A stretch of DNA of 64,000 nt from a virus. Under the pieces are notes generated by a model. It made no database searches, was not told the origin of the DNA, and saw only the letters and a list, made by a program, of their open reading frames with translations. The stretch spans positions 1 through 64,000 of the IMG/VR virus record IMGVR_UViG_3300047319_001872, one strand, 5' to 3'. The position numbers and the translations under genes are program-made. The stretch's first letter is position 1. Each line of letters begins with the position of its first letter. Below are positions 51,276 to 58,744 of the stretch, in pieces.

Positions 51276-52705
51276 TACGCTGCTGCCTTCAGGGCATCCA
51301 CGCCGACCGGATACCAGTACGGATGGTACAGACCCTTGCGCATGCGCAAGAGATCCATGGTCGAGAGGAAAGGCAGCGGATGATCTTCGTCCGTGGTCCA
51401 CCAGCCGCGCGTATTGAGCAGCAGGTCCCAGTCGTAACCCTTGGCCTTGAGATCCGTGTAGAGCTCTTCAGGCGTGCACATCAGATCATCCAGGTGATGC
51501 CACATGTACGACATCTGGCACATCTCGGAAGTGATGTTTAAGGCGCGGCGCAGCTTCGCGTCTTCATCGATCTTGCTACGCACGGTAGTGCGACCCAGTT
51601 TGCACTCTGGATAGAGGGCAAGCGCGTAGTTGATCTTGCTACCCACGAGCCCGTAGTAGTCCTGTTCGCGGATGTGATGGAACTCGGTGAGCGAGGGCAA
51701 CACGCCTTCGGTTTGTGAGACGATCAAAGTGATCGCCATGCCCGACGGACCCGACTTGGAGCGCAGGTTGCGCAACTGGACTGTGTTCAGGTCCGTATCG
51801 AGCTTGACCTTGTCATCGGAATCGCGCGGATACTCCGGCCCGTTCTTGTCCGCCGCCATCAAAGGCGAGGCGTTATAAGCGTGCCAGCAGTTGTGCGTGA
51901 TGAAGGTGAACTTGTCGGTCGTGCCCTTGATCTTGTCGCCGTTTTTCAGGTGCTTGAGTTTGACGATCGGGACCGAACCGGCGGGACCCGCATTTTGCAT
52001 CGTCGACTCTTTGCCGATGTGCGCGGTCATCAGCGAGTAGTTATTCGCCTGACCGTTCAGACGCGGCGCTTCCATCAGCAAGCGCAGCTTAGCGAGACCC
52101 TGACGCATGTGAATCGTGTTACCGCCCGACTCACCCAGATCGTTCTTATCCTGCATGTCCATCACGTCCGAGGTTTCGAATTCCGTGAAGGAGTCGATCT
52201 CATTGAACGTGGGGATGATCATGCGCAGCGGACCCGAGCGATCGCGATTCCAAAATGGCGTATCCACCGACCACTTGCCGATGTTCTTGGCTTTCTCTTC
52301 CAGGAACTCCCGTTGCTTGGCGTACCAGTCGTCGCCCGTGTGCATGGTCTTGTCGGTGATGATCCAGCGTCCCGTTTGCAGGACGTCTTCTTCGTGCAGG
52401 CCTTCGACTCGACGGATCATTTCCATCAAGTGCCATTCCTGAATGTTGACTTCTGTGTCGTAGGTGGAGGCCGAAGCCTGACGAAAACGCGACATCGCGG
52501 TGAGCATCTGGTAGTGCATCACCGTGGACTTGAAGTTGTTACCAATCCCCACGACGCCGGTGAGCGTAGCCAGGCCGCCGTTAAGGATGTGCTCACCCTT
52601 GCGCCCTTCGATATAAGTGCCGGTGGGAATGTCCATCAGTGCACCGATGTTAATCATCAGTTTCACGTTGGGCGCAGCGTTGATTTTAGGTTGAAGAAAT
52701 TCCAT
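51275..52705 (-). CDS. RecA-fold ATPase, possibly the phage recombinase or helicase, 476 aa
   Basis: Starts MEFLQPKINAAPNVKLMINI at 52705 with no good ribosome site; the longer frame overlaps a divergent promoter region. Residues 44-70 read GGLATLTGVVGIGNNFKSTV, a Walker A-like turn in the place of RecA/DnaB/RadA, but with F58 where the P-loop glycine before K59 normally stands. A hydrophobic strand ending in N-E-I-D-S (GPLRMIIPTFNEIDSF) is a candidate Walker B. phiKZ encodes a UvsX/RecA-like protein, and this could be its equivalent, but helicase and primase-associated roles are not excluded. Confidence 0.6.
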   Translation of the reverse strand: MEFLQPKINAAPNVKLMINIGALMDIPTGTYIEGRKGEHILNGGLATLTGVVGIGNNFKSTVMHYQMLTAMSRFRQASASTYDTEVNIQEWHLMEMIRRVEGLHEEDVLQTGRWIITDKTMHTGDDWYAKQREFLEEKAKNIGKWSVDTPFWNRDRSGPLRMIIPTFNEIDSFTEFETSDVMDMQDKNDLGESGGNTIHMRQGLAKLRLLMEAPRLNGQANNYSLMTAHIGKESTMQNAGPAGSVPIVKLKHLKNGDKIKGTTDKFTFITHNCWHAYNASPLMAADKNGPEYPRDSDDKVKLDTDLNTVQLRNLRSKSGPSGMAITLIVSQTEGVLPSLTEFHHIREQDYYGLVGSKINYALALYPECKLGRTTVRSKIDEDAKLRRALNITSEMCQMSYMWHHLDDLMCTPEELYTDLKAKGYDWDLLLNTRGWWTTDEDHPLPFLSTMDLLRMRKGLYHPYWYPVGVDALKAAA

Positions 52706-52846
52706 GTGCTTTGCTTTGGTCTTAAATGGAGAATGACGAAACACAGCCGTACAAATAATGGCGGTAGCCGGTGAAAAATACCACACAGCTATAACCGCCA
52801 CGCGCATGTTATGGCTTACAAACTTACCCCAGTCAGAAGGACACCT
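52706..52846. promoter_or_regulatory. Divergent intergenic region
   Basis: 141 bases between a leftward ATPase gene and a rightward gene. Contains GCATGTTATGGCTTAC at 52804-52819, a TATG-type late promoter candidate reading right, and TATAACC near 52792. No hairpin of note. Confidence 0.35.
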
Positions 52847-53674
52847 ATGGACTCGCTTCAAACTCTGCGTCACCATCGTGACGTTGTGGCGCTGGAGACT
52901 TTCAGCGTCCAGGCACTCGATGTCACCGGGATGCTCAAAAGCATGTTTCCCGACATCAAGAAACACTTCCTCGATTTCACGCAACGCTTTTCGGGCGCCG
53001 ACAAGCCGGTGCCGCTTTCGCGCCATCAGGCGAGCTTCATGAAGTTGCTGGAGCGTCACAACTTCGTCGACATCAGCCCGCTGACCGTCTACTGCCCCGA
53101 GGGCATGAAGAGCAACTACCTGGAACTCGCCGCAGCACTGAAGCGCGGCGCCGAGCATTCGGCCAAGGTGATGAACCTGCTCAATACGTACACCACGTAT
53201 TTGGCGCTCTTGATCACCAACGAGTATCAGCGCTTCTCGACGGAAAATTCGGCGAAGGTCTACCAGGGCCTGCAAGAAGAACGCGACGCTCTCTTGAAAG
53301 ACATCGGTGCCTGCTTCACTCCGGGTCGCCACGACACGACCATGAAGTACGGTGACGCCGTCGCCCGTAACAAGGACTGGGAACTCGTCTTCGGTGAAGT
53401 CGACACGCTCTCCAAGCTGAGCAACAGCGTCTCGCGCGAGAAGCTCAATGCGAAGGTGAAGGAAGCTACCCAGTACATGGAAAAGATCGTCCAGATGCTC
53501 AAGGACGGCAAGATGGAAAGCACGGCGTACGAAGTGGCGCAAGAGCTCTCTGACGGTGCCTACCAGATCGCCTGTGAGCTCGAGTTCTTCTCGACGATGT
53601 ACTTCCGCGTGATGGCGTTTAACACGAGCATCAACGAATCGGTCGACAAGATTACCGATAACCTGAAGTCGTAA
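52847..53674 (+). CDS. Helical protein, 275 aa
   Basis: Starts MDSLQTLRHHRDVVALETFS at 52847 with a GAAGGAC box; the frame to 52811 is less likely. Almost all helical, with repeated charged heptads (REKLNAKVKEATQYMEKIVQ), and strong codon bias like the tail genes. That suggests an abundant virion component such as an internal head protein. No motif identifies it. Confidence 0.7.
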   Translation: MDSLQTLRHHRDVVALETFSVQALDVTGMLKSMFPDIKKHFLDFTQRFSGADKPVPLSRHQASFMKLLERHNFVDISPLTVYCPEGMKSNYLELAAALKRGAEHSAKVMNLLNTYTTYLALLITNEYQRFSTENSAKVYQGLQEERDALLKDIGACFTPGRHDTTMKYGDAVARNKDWELVFGEVDTLSKLSNSVSREKLNAKVKEATQYMEKIVQMLKDGKMESTAYEVAQELSDGAYQIACELEFFSTMYFRVMAFNTSINESVDKITDNLKS

Positions 53675-53698
53675 GCCCTGTTGCCAGACCGGCATAAA

Positions 53699-53736
53699 CC
53701 CACTAACCCGCCCGTATTACTGGGGAGGTTAGTGGG
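53699..53736. terminator. Long hairpin between convergent genes
   Basis: Perfect 10-bp stem CCCACTAACC/GGTTAGTGGG with an 18-base loop, preceded by CGGCATAAA and followed by AATATGACCG, a member of the CGGCATA family. It lies between stops at 53674 and 53755. Confidence 0.75.
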
Positions 53737-53754
53737 AATATGACCGCGGTTGCA

Positions 53755-54168
53755 CTAGCCCAACACTTCGGACTTATGACGGAACAACTTCTGCAGATCC
53801 GCATCGACCTCACCTTCACGACCGTAACGCAACCACGCTGGGATGCAGGCCTTGATCTGTTGTACGAGGTCACCGATGGTGGATTCAGGAAGAGGACCTC
53901 CCTTGGATAGCAACGCTATGGCATCGACCGAAGTCTTGCCGTCCCAGATGGCTTTGGAAAGCGACGCGGGCAAACCCATCGCCTTTTCCTCACCAGCCAG
54001 GTCCATGAGATTGTTGAGCTTACGAATCGTCTGAACATCCAAGCTGCGCGTTTCCTTCGCCTGGGCGACGATCGACGTCACCAAGATTAGTCGCTTCATC
54101 CGTCCAGGCAATGACGATTCGAGGACCCCCGCCGCCGCAGATTTCAGACTTGCCGTTAACCGTAACAT
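53755..54168 (-). CDS. Hypothetical helical protein, 137 aa
   Basis: Starts MLRLTASLKSAAAGVLESSL at 54168 with a TTGGAG box. Helical, with basic residues at the N-terminus (RMKRLILVTSIVAQAKETRS) and a charged C-terminus. The N-terminal 40 residues could be a weak membrane-interacting amphipathic helix, but no clear signal peptide is present. No family recognised. Confidence 0.65.
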   Translation of the reverse strand: MLRLTASLKSAAAGVLESSLPGRMKRLILVTSIVAQAKETRSLDVQTIRKLNNLMDLAGEEKAMGLPASLSKAIWDGKTSVDAIALLSKGGPLPESTIGDLVQQIKACIPAWLRYGREGEVDADLQKLFRHKSEVLG

Positions 54169-54224
54169 GGATAAAACTCCAATATGGGCCACCACTGACG
54201 GTAATAAGCAGCAGCCCATCGAGG

Positions 54225-55865
54225 TTAGTGAGATTGCGGTGTCACAATCCGCACGTTGCTGTATACACCCGCCCAGATCCCCAAATCCTCCTCGGTTTCA
54301 ACTACCGTGGCGTAACGGAAAATGTGCGGGGCCTCCAGCCAGGTAATTAAACTGACTTTCGGGTGAGAATTCTCCAGGCGCTTCAGAGCGTTCCGATCGA
54401 GGAGGTCAATGCCAAGCGTCAGGGTCACCGACGCAGAGCCGATACCTTCATCGGTCTTATACTTAGCATCAACATCCATGGCCGCAAACCCGACATTGTA
54501 TTTCGGATTTAGCGTGCAGATGTCGACCGTCTCTTTCTTGACGACCTTTTGACTCTTCTCATACAGAATATCGGTCAGATCCGTGACAACAATCTCGGGG
54601 TCCTTCGCCAGATACTGGTTGAGCTTGTGCATCAGGAGCTCAATGGACTCCACCGCGCGCATTGCAAGGTGCGGCGGTTGGTGCTCGCGCGTGATCGGTT
54701 CCTTCTGCTTGTCCTTGTCAAGACTGTGCAAATCGAAGGTGTCCAGCCGCCGCGGATTGTCCTGCACCATCACCAGCGGGCCGTGCTGCGAGAGCTTCTT
54801 GTGAATGTCCGGGCGGTAGATGAAGTCCAGCCGCGCCGAGGCGAGTGCCATGACGTTATCGGCCAGCGTGCTCTGATGACCGCGTACCAGTTCCAACACC
54901 GGGTCGGGGGTCTTCAGTTTGACAATCGCATACGCGCCATCGCTGATACGTTTGCCCGGATGCTCTTCCTCACGACCGTTACTGAGATAGTACTCGCCCG
55001 CGCGGAAGTAATCCGTGCAGGTGTTAAAGTACATGCGGGGCATCGAGATAAACGGATGCTTTTCCGTGTCGTACTTCCAGTAACCGTCGGCCGGGGACGT
55101 GTCAATCGACGCATAGGTGGTCGCGACCGGTCCGTCCGGATCGAAGCTCCAGGACTTGCCGAACATGGCCCGTTGGGAGAGCATCACGCCGATGGTGGCG
55201 GCCTGATCAGCCGTCTCGTTGCCCAGATGGTCGTTATGACCCTTGACCCAGTCAAAGCGCACCATCACGCCCCGATTCGTCAAGATGTCGCGAGCGCTTA
55301 CGAGCTTCTTCCAGTACTCAGCATTCTTCACAACCATGCCGTCGGACTTGATCCAGTTGTTGCGAATCCAGGTCGGCACGTAATCCATCAGACCGTTGCA
55401 GACGTACTTCGAATCGCAATGGACCTGCACAATCTTCACGTCGTACTGCGCGGCGTGTTCCAGTGCTTGGGTCGCGGCCACCAGCTCAGCGATGTTGTTG
55501 GTGATCGCGGCACTGAAAGAACCATACCCGTCGATGTAGGCGATCGGGGTGACTTCCATGTGCTTACGACGGGCAAGCGGATTGCTCAACCATTCCTGGA
55601 AATCAGCGAGCGTCCAGTCATGATTGGTCTGCTTGTTGTACTCCACCTTGGTCACATAACCCGCAGCAGTCACGATGTGGTCCGGATTGCCCGAACCTTT
55701 CTTCGGCTTAGCAGCCGCGTACAGATAGCCATGAATGCCCCAGCCACCAGGGCCAGGGTTCGGGCGGCAGCCTCCGTCGGTGTGATACACTACACCTTGC
55801 GGGGCATCGAGTAGCGCCGGTTGGCCTTTAGCAGGCTCAGCACCGACTTCTTCTACGCTTGACAT
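54225..55865 (-). CDS. RNase HI, possible independent product from internal start, 546 aa
   Basis: Alternative reading of the same frame. ATG at 55865 begins MSSVEEVGAEPAKGQPALLD, preceded by AAAGGA at about 10 bases and by an early-type promoter match at 55933-55953, 68 bases upstream. It would remove RNA from DNA-RNA hybrids, for example primers. All four acidic/His catalytic groups of RNase HI are kept. The 380-residue C-terminal extension, including EEDLGIWAGVYSNVRIVTPQ at the end, is long for the family and may hold a second domain. Confidence 0.7.
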   Translation of the reverse strand: MSSVEEVGAEPAKGQPALLDAPQGVVYHTDGGCRPNPGPGGWGIHGYLYAAAKPKKGSGNPDHIVTAAGYVTKVEYNKQTNHDWTLADFQEWLSNPLARRKHMEVTPIAYIDGYGSFSAAITNNIAELVAATQALEHAAQYDVKIVQVHCDSKYVCNGLMDYVPTWIRNNWIKSDGMVVKNAEYWKKLVSARDILTNRGVMVRFDWVKGHNDHLGNETADQAATIGVMLSQRAMFGKSWSFDPDGPVATTYASIDTSPADGYWKYDTEKHPFISMPRMYFNTCTDYFRAGEYYLSNGREEEHPGKRISDGAYAIVKLKTPDPVLELVRGHQSTLADNVMALASARLDFIYRPDIHKKLSQHGPLVMVQDNPRRLDTFDLHSLDKDKQKEPITREHQPPHLAMRAVESIELLMHKLNQYLAKDPEIVVTDLTDILYEKSQKVVKKETVDICTLNPKYNVGFAAMDVDAKYKTDEGIGSASVTLTLGIDLLDRNALKRLENSHPKVSLITWLEAPHIFRYATVVETEEDLGIWAGVYSNVRIVTPQSH

Positions 55866-56315
55866 ACGCTGTAATCCTTTCTTTTCTATTCGTACCGAAT
55901 CAGAGTGTTTCGGGCTCGTCAGAGTATCCCTCGGGGGAATATATTGTTTCTTGCGTGTCCGAGACGCCCTCGCCTGATTCAGTAGGTAAGGTTGTCCATG
56001 GTGCAGGTCTAAGTAGTCCTGCTCGACCTCTTTCGTCACCTCGACTGGGAGGTTGATGTAGTAGAAATCAAAGGTTCGCTTACCTTCTTTAAACGCACGT
56101 TGCAAACCCTTGTTTTCGGCTACACCCCGTTTAAGCGCACGTAAGTGTTTAATCCGACCTCGGTACAAGTGCTTGGTTTGTCCGAAGAAGACTTCATCGG
56201 TCTGGGGAAAATGAATCGCATAAACGCCAGGTAAAGGAATGCGTTTGCGCAAATCCCCGTGGACATAAAGCGACAGATTGGTCTGAAGCCAATCTCGGAT
56301 CGTAGATGGTGTCAT
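54225..56315 (-). CDS. GIY-YIG domain joined in frame to RNase H domain, 696 aa open frame
   Basis: One uninterrupted frame. Residues 25-110 are GIY-YIG: PLPGVYAIHFPQTDEVFFGQ, then RGRIKHLRALKRGVAENKGL and QRAFKEG, with the expected arginines. A 40-residue basic linker follows, then at about residue 151 RNase HI: YHTDGGCRPNPGPGGWGIHG (first Asp), NNIAELVAATQALEHA (Glu), VQVHCDSKYVCNGLMDYVPT (Asp) and WVKGHNDHLGNETADQAA (His, Asp). About 380 extra residues follow with no known domain. The ATG at 56315 has no good ribosome site, and a hairpin precedes it. RNase H probably also starts separately at 55865 (see that entry). A true fusion would be unusual. Confidence 0.65.
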   Translation of the reverse strand: MTPSTIRDWLQTNLSLYVHGDLRKRIPLPGVYAIHFPQTDEVFFGQTKHLYRGRIKHLRALKRGVAENKGLQRAFKEGKRTFDFYYINLPVEVTKEVEQDYLDLHHGQPYLLNQARASRTRKKQYIPPRDTLTSPKHSDSVRIEKKGLQRMSSVEEVGAEPAKGQPALLDAPQGVVYHTDGGCRPNPGPGGWGIHGYLYAAAKPKKGSGNPDHIVTAAGYVTKVEYNKQTNHDWTLADFQEWLSNPLARRKHMEVTPIAYIDGYGSFSAAITNNIAELVAATQALEHAAQYDVKIVQVHCDSKYVCNGLMDYVPTWIRNNWIKSDGMVVKNAEYWKKLVSARDILTNRGVMVRFDWVKGHNDHLGNETADQAATIGVMLSQRAMFGKSWSFDPDGPVATTYASIDTSPADGYWKYDTEKHPFISMPRMYFNTCTDYFRAGEYYLSNGREEEHPGKRISDGAYAIVKLKTPDPVLELVRGHQSTLADNVMALASARLDFIYRPDIHKKLSQHGPLVMVQDNPRRLDTFDLHSLDKDKQKEPITREHQPPHLAMRAVESIELLMHKLNQYLAKDPEIVVTDLTDILYEKSQKVVKKETVDICTLNPKYNVGFAAMDVDAKYKTDEGIGSASVTLTLGIDLLDRNALKRLENSHPKVSLITWLEAPHIFRYATVVETEEDLGIWAGVYSNVRIVTPQSH
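55933..55953 (-). promoter_or_regulatory. phiKZ-early-like promoter inside a coding frame (site E)
   Basis: Reverse-strand AGAAACAATATATTCCCCCG, sharing the AACAATATATTC core with sites A and B. It lies within the linker between GIY-YIG and RNase H coding sequence and 68 bases upstream of the RNase H start. Confidence 0.4.
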
Positions 56316-56373
56316 GGAACTGCAGGGCAGGCATGTCGCAAAACATGAACCTACCCTGTCAAAATAACTTTTT

Positions 56374-56847
56374 TTACTGCTGATGGAGCATGAACCAGCG
56401 TTTGCACTCAGCCGCGTATTGTCGCCGCTGACGCTCGCTCTGGTCCCGCACCCGCGTGGCATACTGGTGCATCTGATCGATGTGATCATTGAGCAGCTGG
56501 ATGAGCGCATCCTTATCCTTGGGGCTCAATTGCTTGAGCTGGTCCACTGGCACGGATGGAGGCTGCGGCACCGGCACCAGTTTGATATAAGGACACAGCA
56601 CATTACCCGCTTCGTCGCGTGTCGCAATGACGATCTCAGTGGTCGAAGCCGGTTGTTCGACAGGCACCTCACTTGCAGCTTGATCGTCACTGCCAAACAG
56701 GAAAGAGAAGAAGCCCTTATCCTGCTTCTTCGGTTGCTCGCGCTGCTCTTGCCGACCTCGTGGCCCGTGGGGAGGCTCGTAGGTGTTAAAACTATTGCAC
56801 CCCGTGAGGCCAATGGCCAGCACTATTGCGTATTTTAGCGATTTCAT
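56374..56847 (-). CDS. Outer-membrane lipoprotein, spanin-like (o-spanin candidate), 157 aa
   Basis: Starts MKSLKYAIVLAIGLTGCNSF: positive N-terminus, hydrophobic core and the lipobox LTGC at residue 17, so the mature protein starts at Cys and is lipid-anchored. The body is Pro/Gln-rich (VPVPQPPSVPVDQLKQL), then a C-terminal helix. Together with the transmembrane neighbour at 56852 it looks like a Rz/Rz1-type pair that fuses inner and outer membranes at lysis; coding order and 5-base spacing support this. CAGGTAGA box before the ATG. Confidence 0.7.
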   Translation of the reverse strand: MKSLKYAIVLAIGLTGCNSFNTYEPPHGPRGRQEQREQPKKQDKGFFSFLFGSDDQAASEVPVEQPASTTEIVIATRDEAGNVLCPYIKLVPVPQPPSVPVDQLKQLSPKDKDALIQLLNDHIDQMHQYATRVRDQSERQRRQYAAECKRWFMLHQQ

Positions 56848-56851
56848 GAGT

Positions 56852-57313
56852 CTACCTGCTCTTATAACCGCCAGCCCGCTCGCGCGCCTGGATTTGATTA
56901 AAACGCGCCACGGTGGCGTCGTAACTGGACCACTGCTGTACCGTAGCCTCCGGCACTACAGGTGCACTGGCAGGCGACCGGGCGGACGCAGGCAGCGCAT
57001 CTGTAATCTTCTCCGGCTGCACCATCGACGTGTACTTCTTCACAGGCGGCGGTGCAGGCGGGGTGTCGACCTTCGGATGTTCGTCGGCACTCGTCTTTAA
57101 ATCATCATACTTGTGCTTGAGCTCCACGTAGTCGGTGGAAATCCGCACAATGTTAGGGACCAACCATAAGTTCATCACGACTGAACCGATGATGGCTATC
57201 ATCAGAAAGACGCGTCCTTTGTTGGTCTTCAGTGCCTCGCTCAGTGTTTTCTTTCCGAGGAAGAGCTCCTTCAGAAACGGCCACAAGAGAGTGAAAGTTT
57301 TCCATGCCAGCAT
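56852..57313 (-). CDS. Inner-membrane protein, spanin-like (i-spanin candidate), 153 aa
   Basis: Starts MLAWKTFTLLWPFLKELFLG with an AGGGG box. A single membrane span at about residues 34-54 (VFLMIAIIGSVVMNLWLVPN) follows a basic cytoplasmic stretch, then a short coiled coil (DYVELKHKYDDLKTS) and a Pro/Ala-rich periplasmic part. This is the layout of a Rz-like i-spanin with a lipoprotein partner immediately downstream. It is transcribed leftward and diverges from the rightward gene at 57425. Confidence 0.65.
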   Translation of the reverse strand: MLAWKTFTLLWPFLKELFLGKKTLSEALKTNKGRVFLMIAIIGSVVMNLWLVPNIVRISTDYVELKHKYDDLKTSADEHPKVDTPPAPPPVKKYTSMVQPEKITDALPASARSPASAPVVPEATVQQWSSYDATVARFNQIQARERAGGYKSR

Positions 57314-57424
57314 GATAGCCCCTATTGCTTCATTTTATGCTTAGTCTTATTCTAATGGATTTCAAGACACTTGGTCCATCCCCTGGTGTCCACGACCTGT
57401 TGAAGAACAGCTGGAGATTACTCG

Positions 57425-58732
57425 ATGTACACACTTAAAGGTTTTGCGAGCCACGCCCTGTTCGCAAACAACACGCCGGGTCAAGTCAACGCCGTCGGGG
57501 AACTCTCCACGGTGTCGCGGACTTACTCGCGCGAAATCGGCCTCTACACCGACGCAGCGGGTTCGCCGAACGTCACGCTCTGGTCGTTCTTGAGCGCAAC
57601 CGACGGGACAGCCCAAGTTGTCGATGCAGACCTCGCCAAGCGCGTGCTCACGATCTGCGCCTGGTTCTACAACCAGACCATTAACAATGCTGGCCAACAA
57701 TACGCGGACGTCTTGCTCGAAGGCGCCCTCATGCAGTTTGCTGCTACCGCTAACACCTTCGCCTCCGGGGCAATGGTCACCGACGGGACGCGCTGGTTGC
57801 CTGAATGGGTCAGCTGGACCGACGTGGCCAATCCCGGTTCGTTTATCCGCATCTGGTTTGCCGATGCGAGCTTCCAGAACGAATACGACGAATCGGCTTT
57901 CGTCATCGTCCCGCCGATCACGCCGCTCGACGACTTTTTCAAAGCCGCCACGCAAGTGCAAGCGGAAGTCAGCGCGGTCACCAAACCGCAGCTGTTCCTG
58001 AACATCCAGGCAGCCAAGGCGAACAATCCGGAAACCGACATCATCGTCATGTCTTACGACTGGCATGATCCGGCTGGTACCGGTACGCTCATCTCGACGG
58101 ACTGGACGCTGATTCTGTACGGCATGGCGGGTGACAATGTCGACTCGATCAGCGATGCACTGGAAGCCTACATTCTGGCGAACAGCGCGCATACGCGGGC
58201 CGAATGGGTCGCGGTGTTCCCGGACATCTTCAAGCGCACCGAGTTTGTACTGGTGCCGCGGTGGAACAAAATGGCGATCCCTGATCGCGCCACGGGTCAA
58301 GCGGGCATATACTCTCCGATTACGAATCTGACGGATGCGCTCGCGCTGCTCCCCCAGTTCGCTAGTTATCCAAGTGCTCATATCAATGCGCACGGCACGG
58401 TGATGGGGCATCCGTACAAGTCGCTGGCCATCGCCATGATTGGCTCGGACCAGAATCGCGATAACCTGTACGAGCTCTCGGACGTGTTCCCGGATCTCAT
58501 CTCGGTGAGCTCGACCTCGACGGACTTCGCGCGCATGAGCCAGGGCACGCAAGCCTTCTTGTCGGCCTTGGCCACGATGCTGCTGGTGGCGGAATCGATG
58601 ACGCAATATTCCAGCATTCCGCTGGGCTACACGAAGTTGATCCGTAACAACATTCTGTACCTCGTGTACAACTACCAGACGATCGACTACCTCGTCGCTG
58701 CCAAGTCGAACCCGCAGTTCGCCTCGTCGTAA
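57425..58732 (+). CDS. Virion structural protein, 435 aa
   Basis: Starts MYTLKGFASHALFANNTPGQ with a CTGGAG box. Alternating strands and helices, rich in Asn, Thr, Ala and Asp, with codon bias like the sheath gene, and segments such as NVTLWSFLSATDGTAQVVDA. No motif identifies it. It precedes, by 12 bases, the SPRY-domain gene and is probably part of the tail fibre or baseplate block. Confidence 0.7.
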   Translation: MYTLKGFASHALFANNTPGQVNAVGELSTVSRTYSREIGLYTDAAGSPNVTLWSFLSATDGTAQVVDADLAKRVLTICAWFYNQTINNAGQQYADVLLEGALMQFAATANTFASGAMVTDGTRWLPEWVSWTDVANPGSFIRIWFADASFQNEYDESAFVIVPPITPLDDFFKAATQVQAEVSAVTKPQLFLNIQAAKANNPETDIIVMSYDWHDPAGTGTLISTDWTLILYGMAGDNVDSISDALEAYILANSAHTRAEWVAVFPDIFKRTEFVLVPRWNKMAIPDRATGQAGIYSPITNLTDALALLPQFASYPSAHINAHGTVMGHPYKSLAIAMIGSDQNRDNLYELSDVFPDLISVSSTSTDFARMSQGTQAFLSALATMLLVAESMTQYSSIPLGYTKLIRNNILYLVYNYQTIDYLVAAKSNPQFASS

Positions 58733-58744
58733 TAGGAGCGCCGC

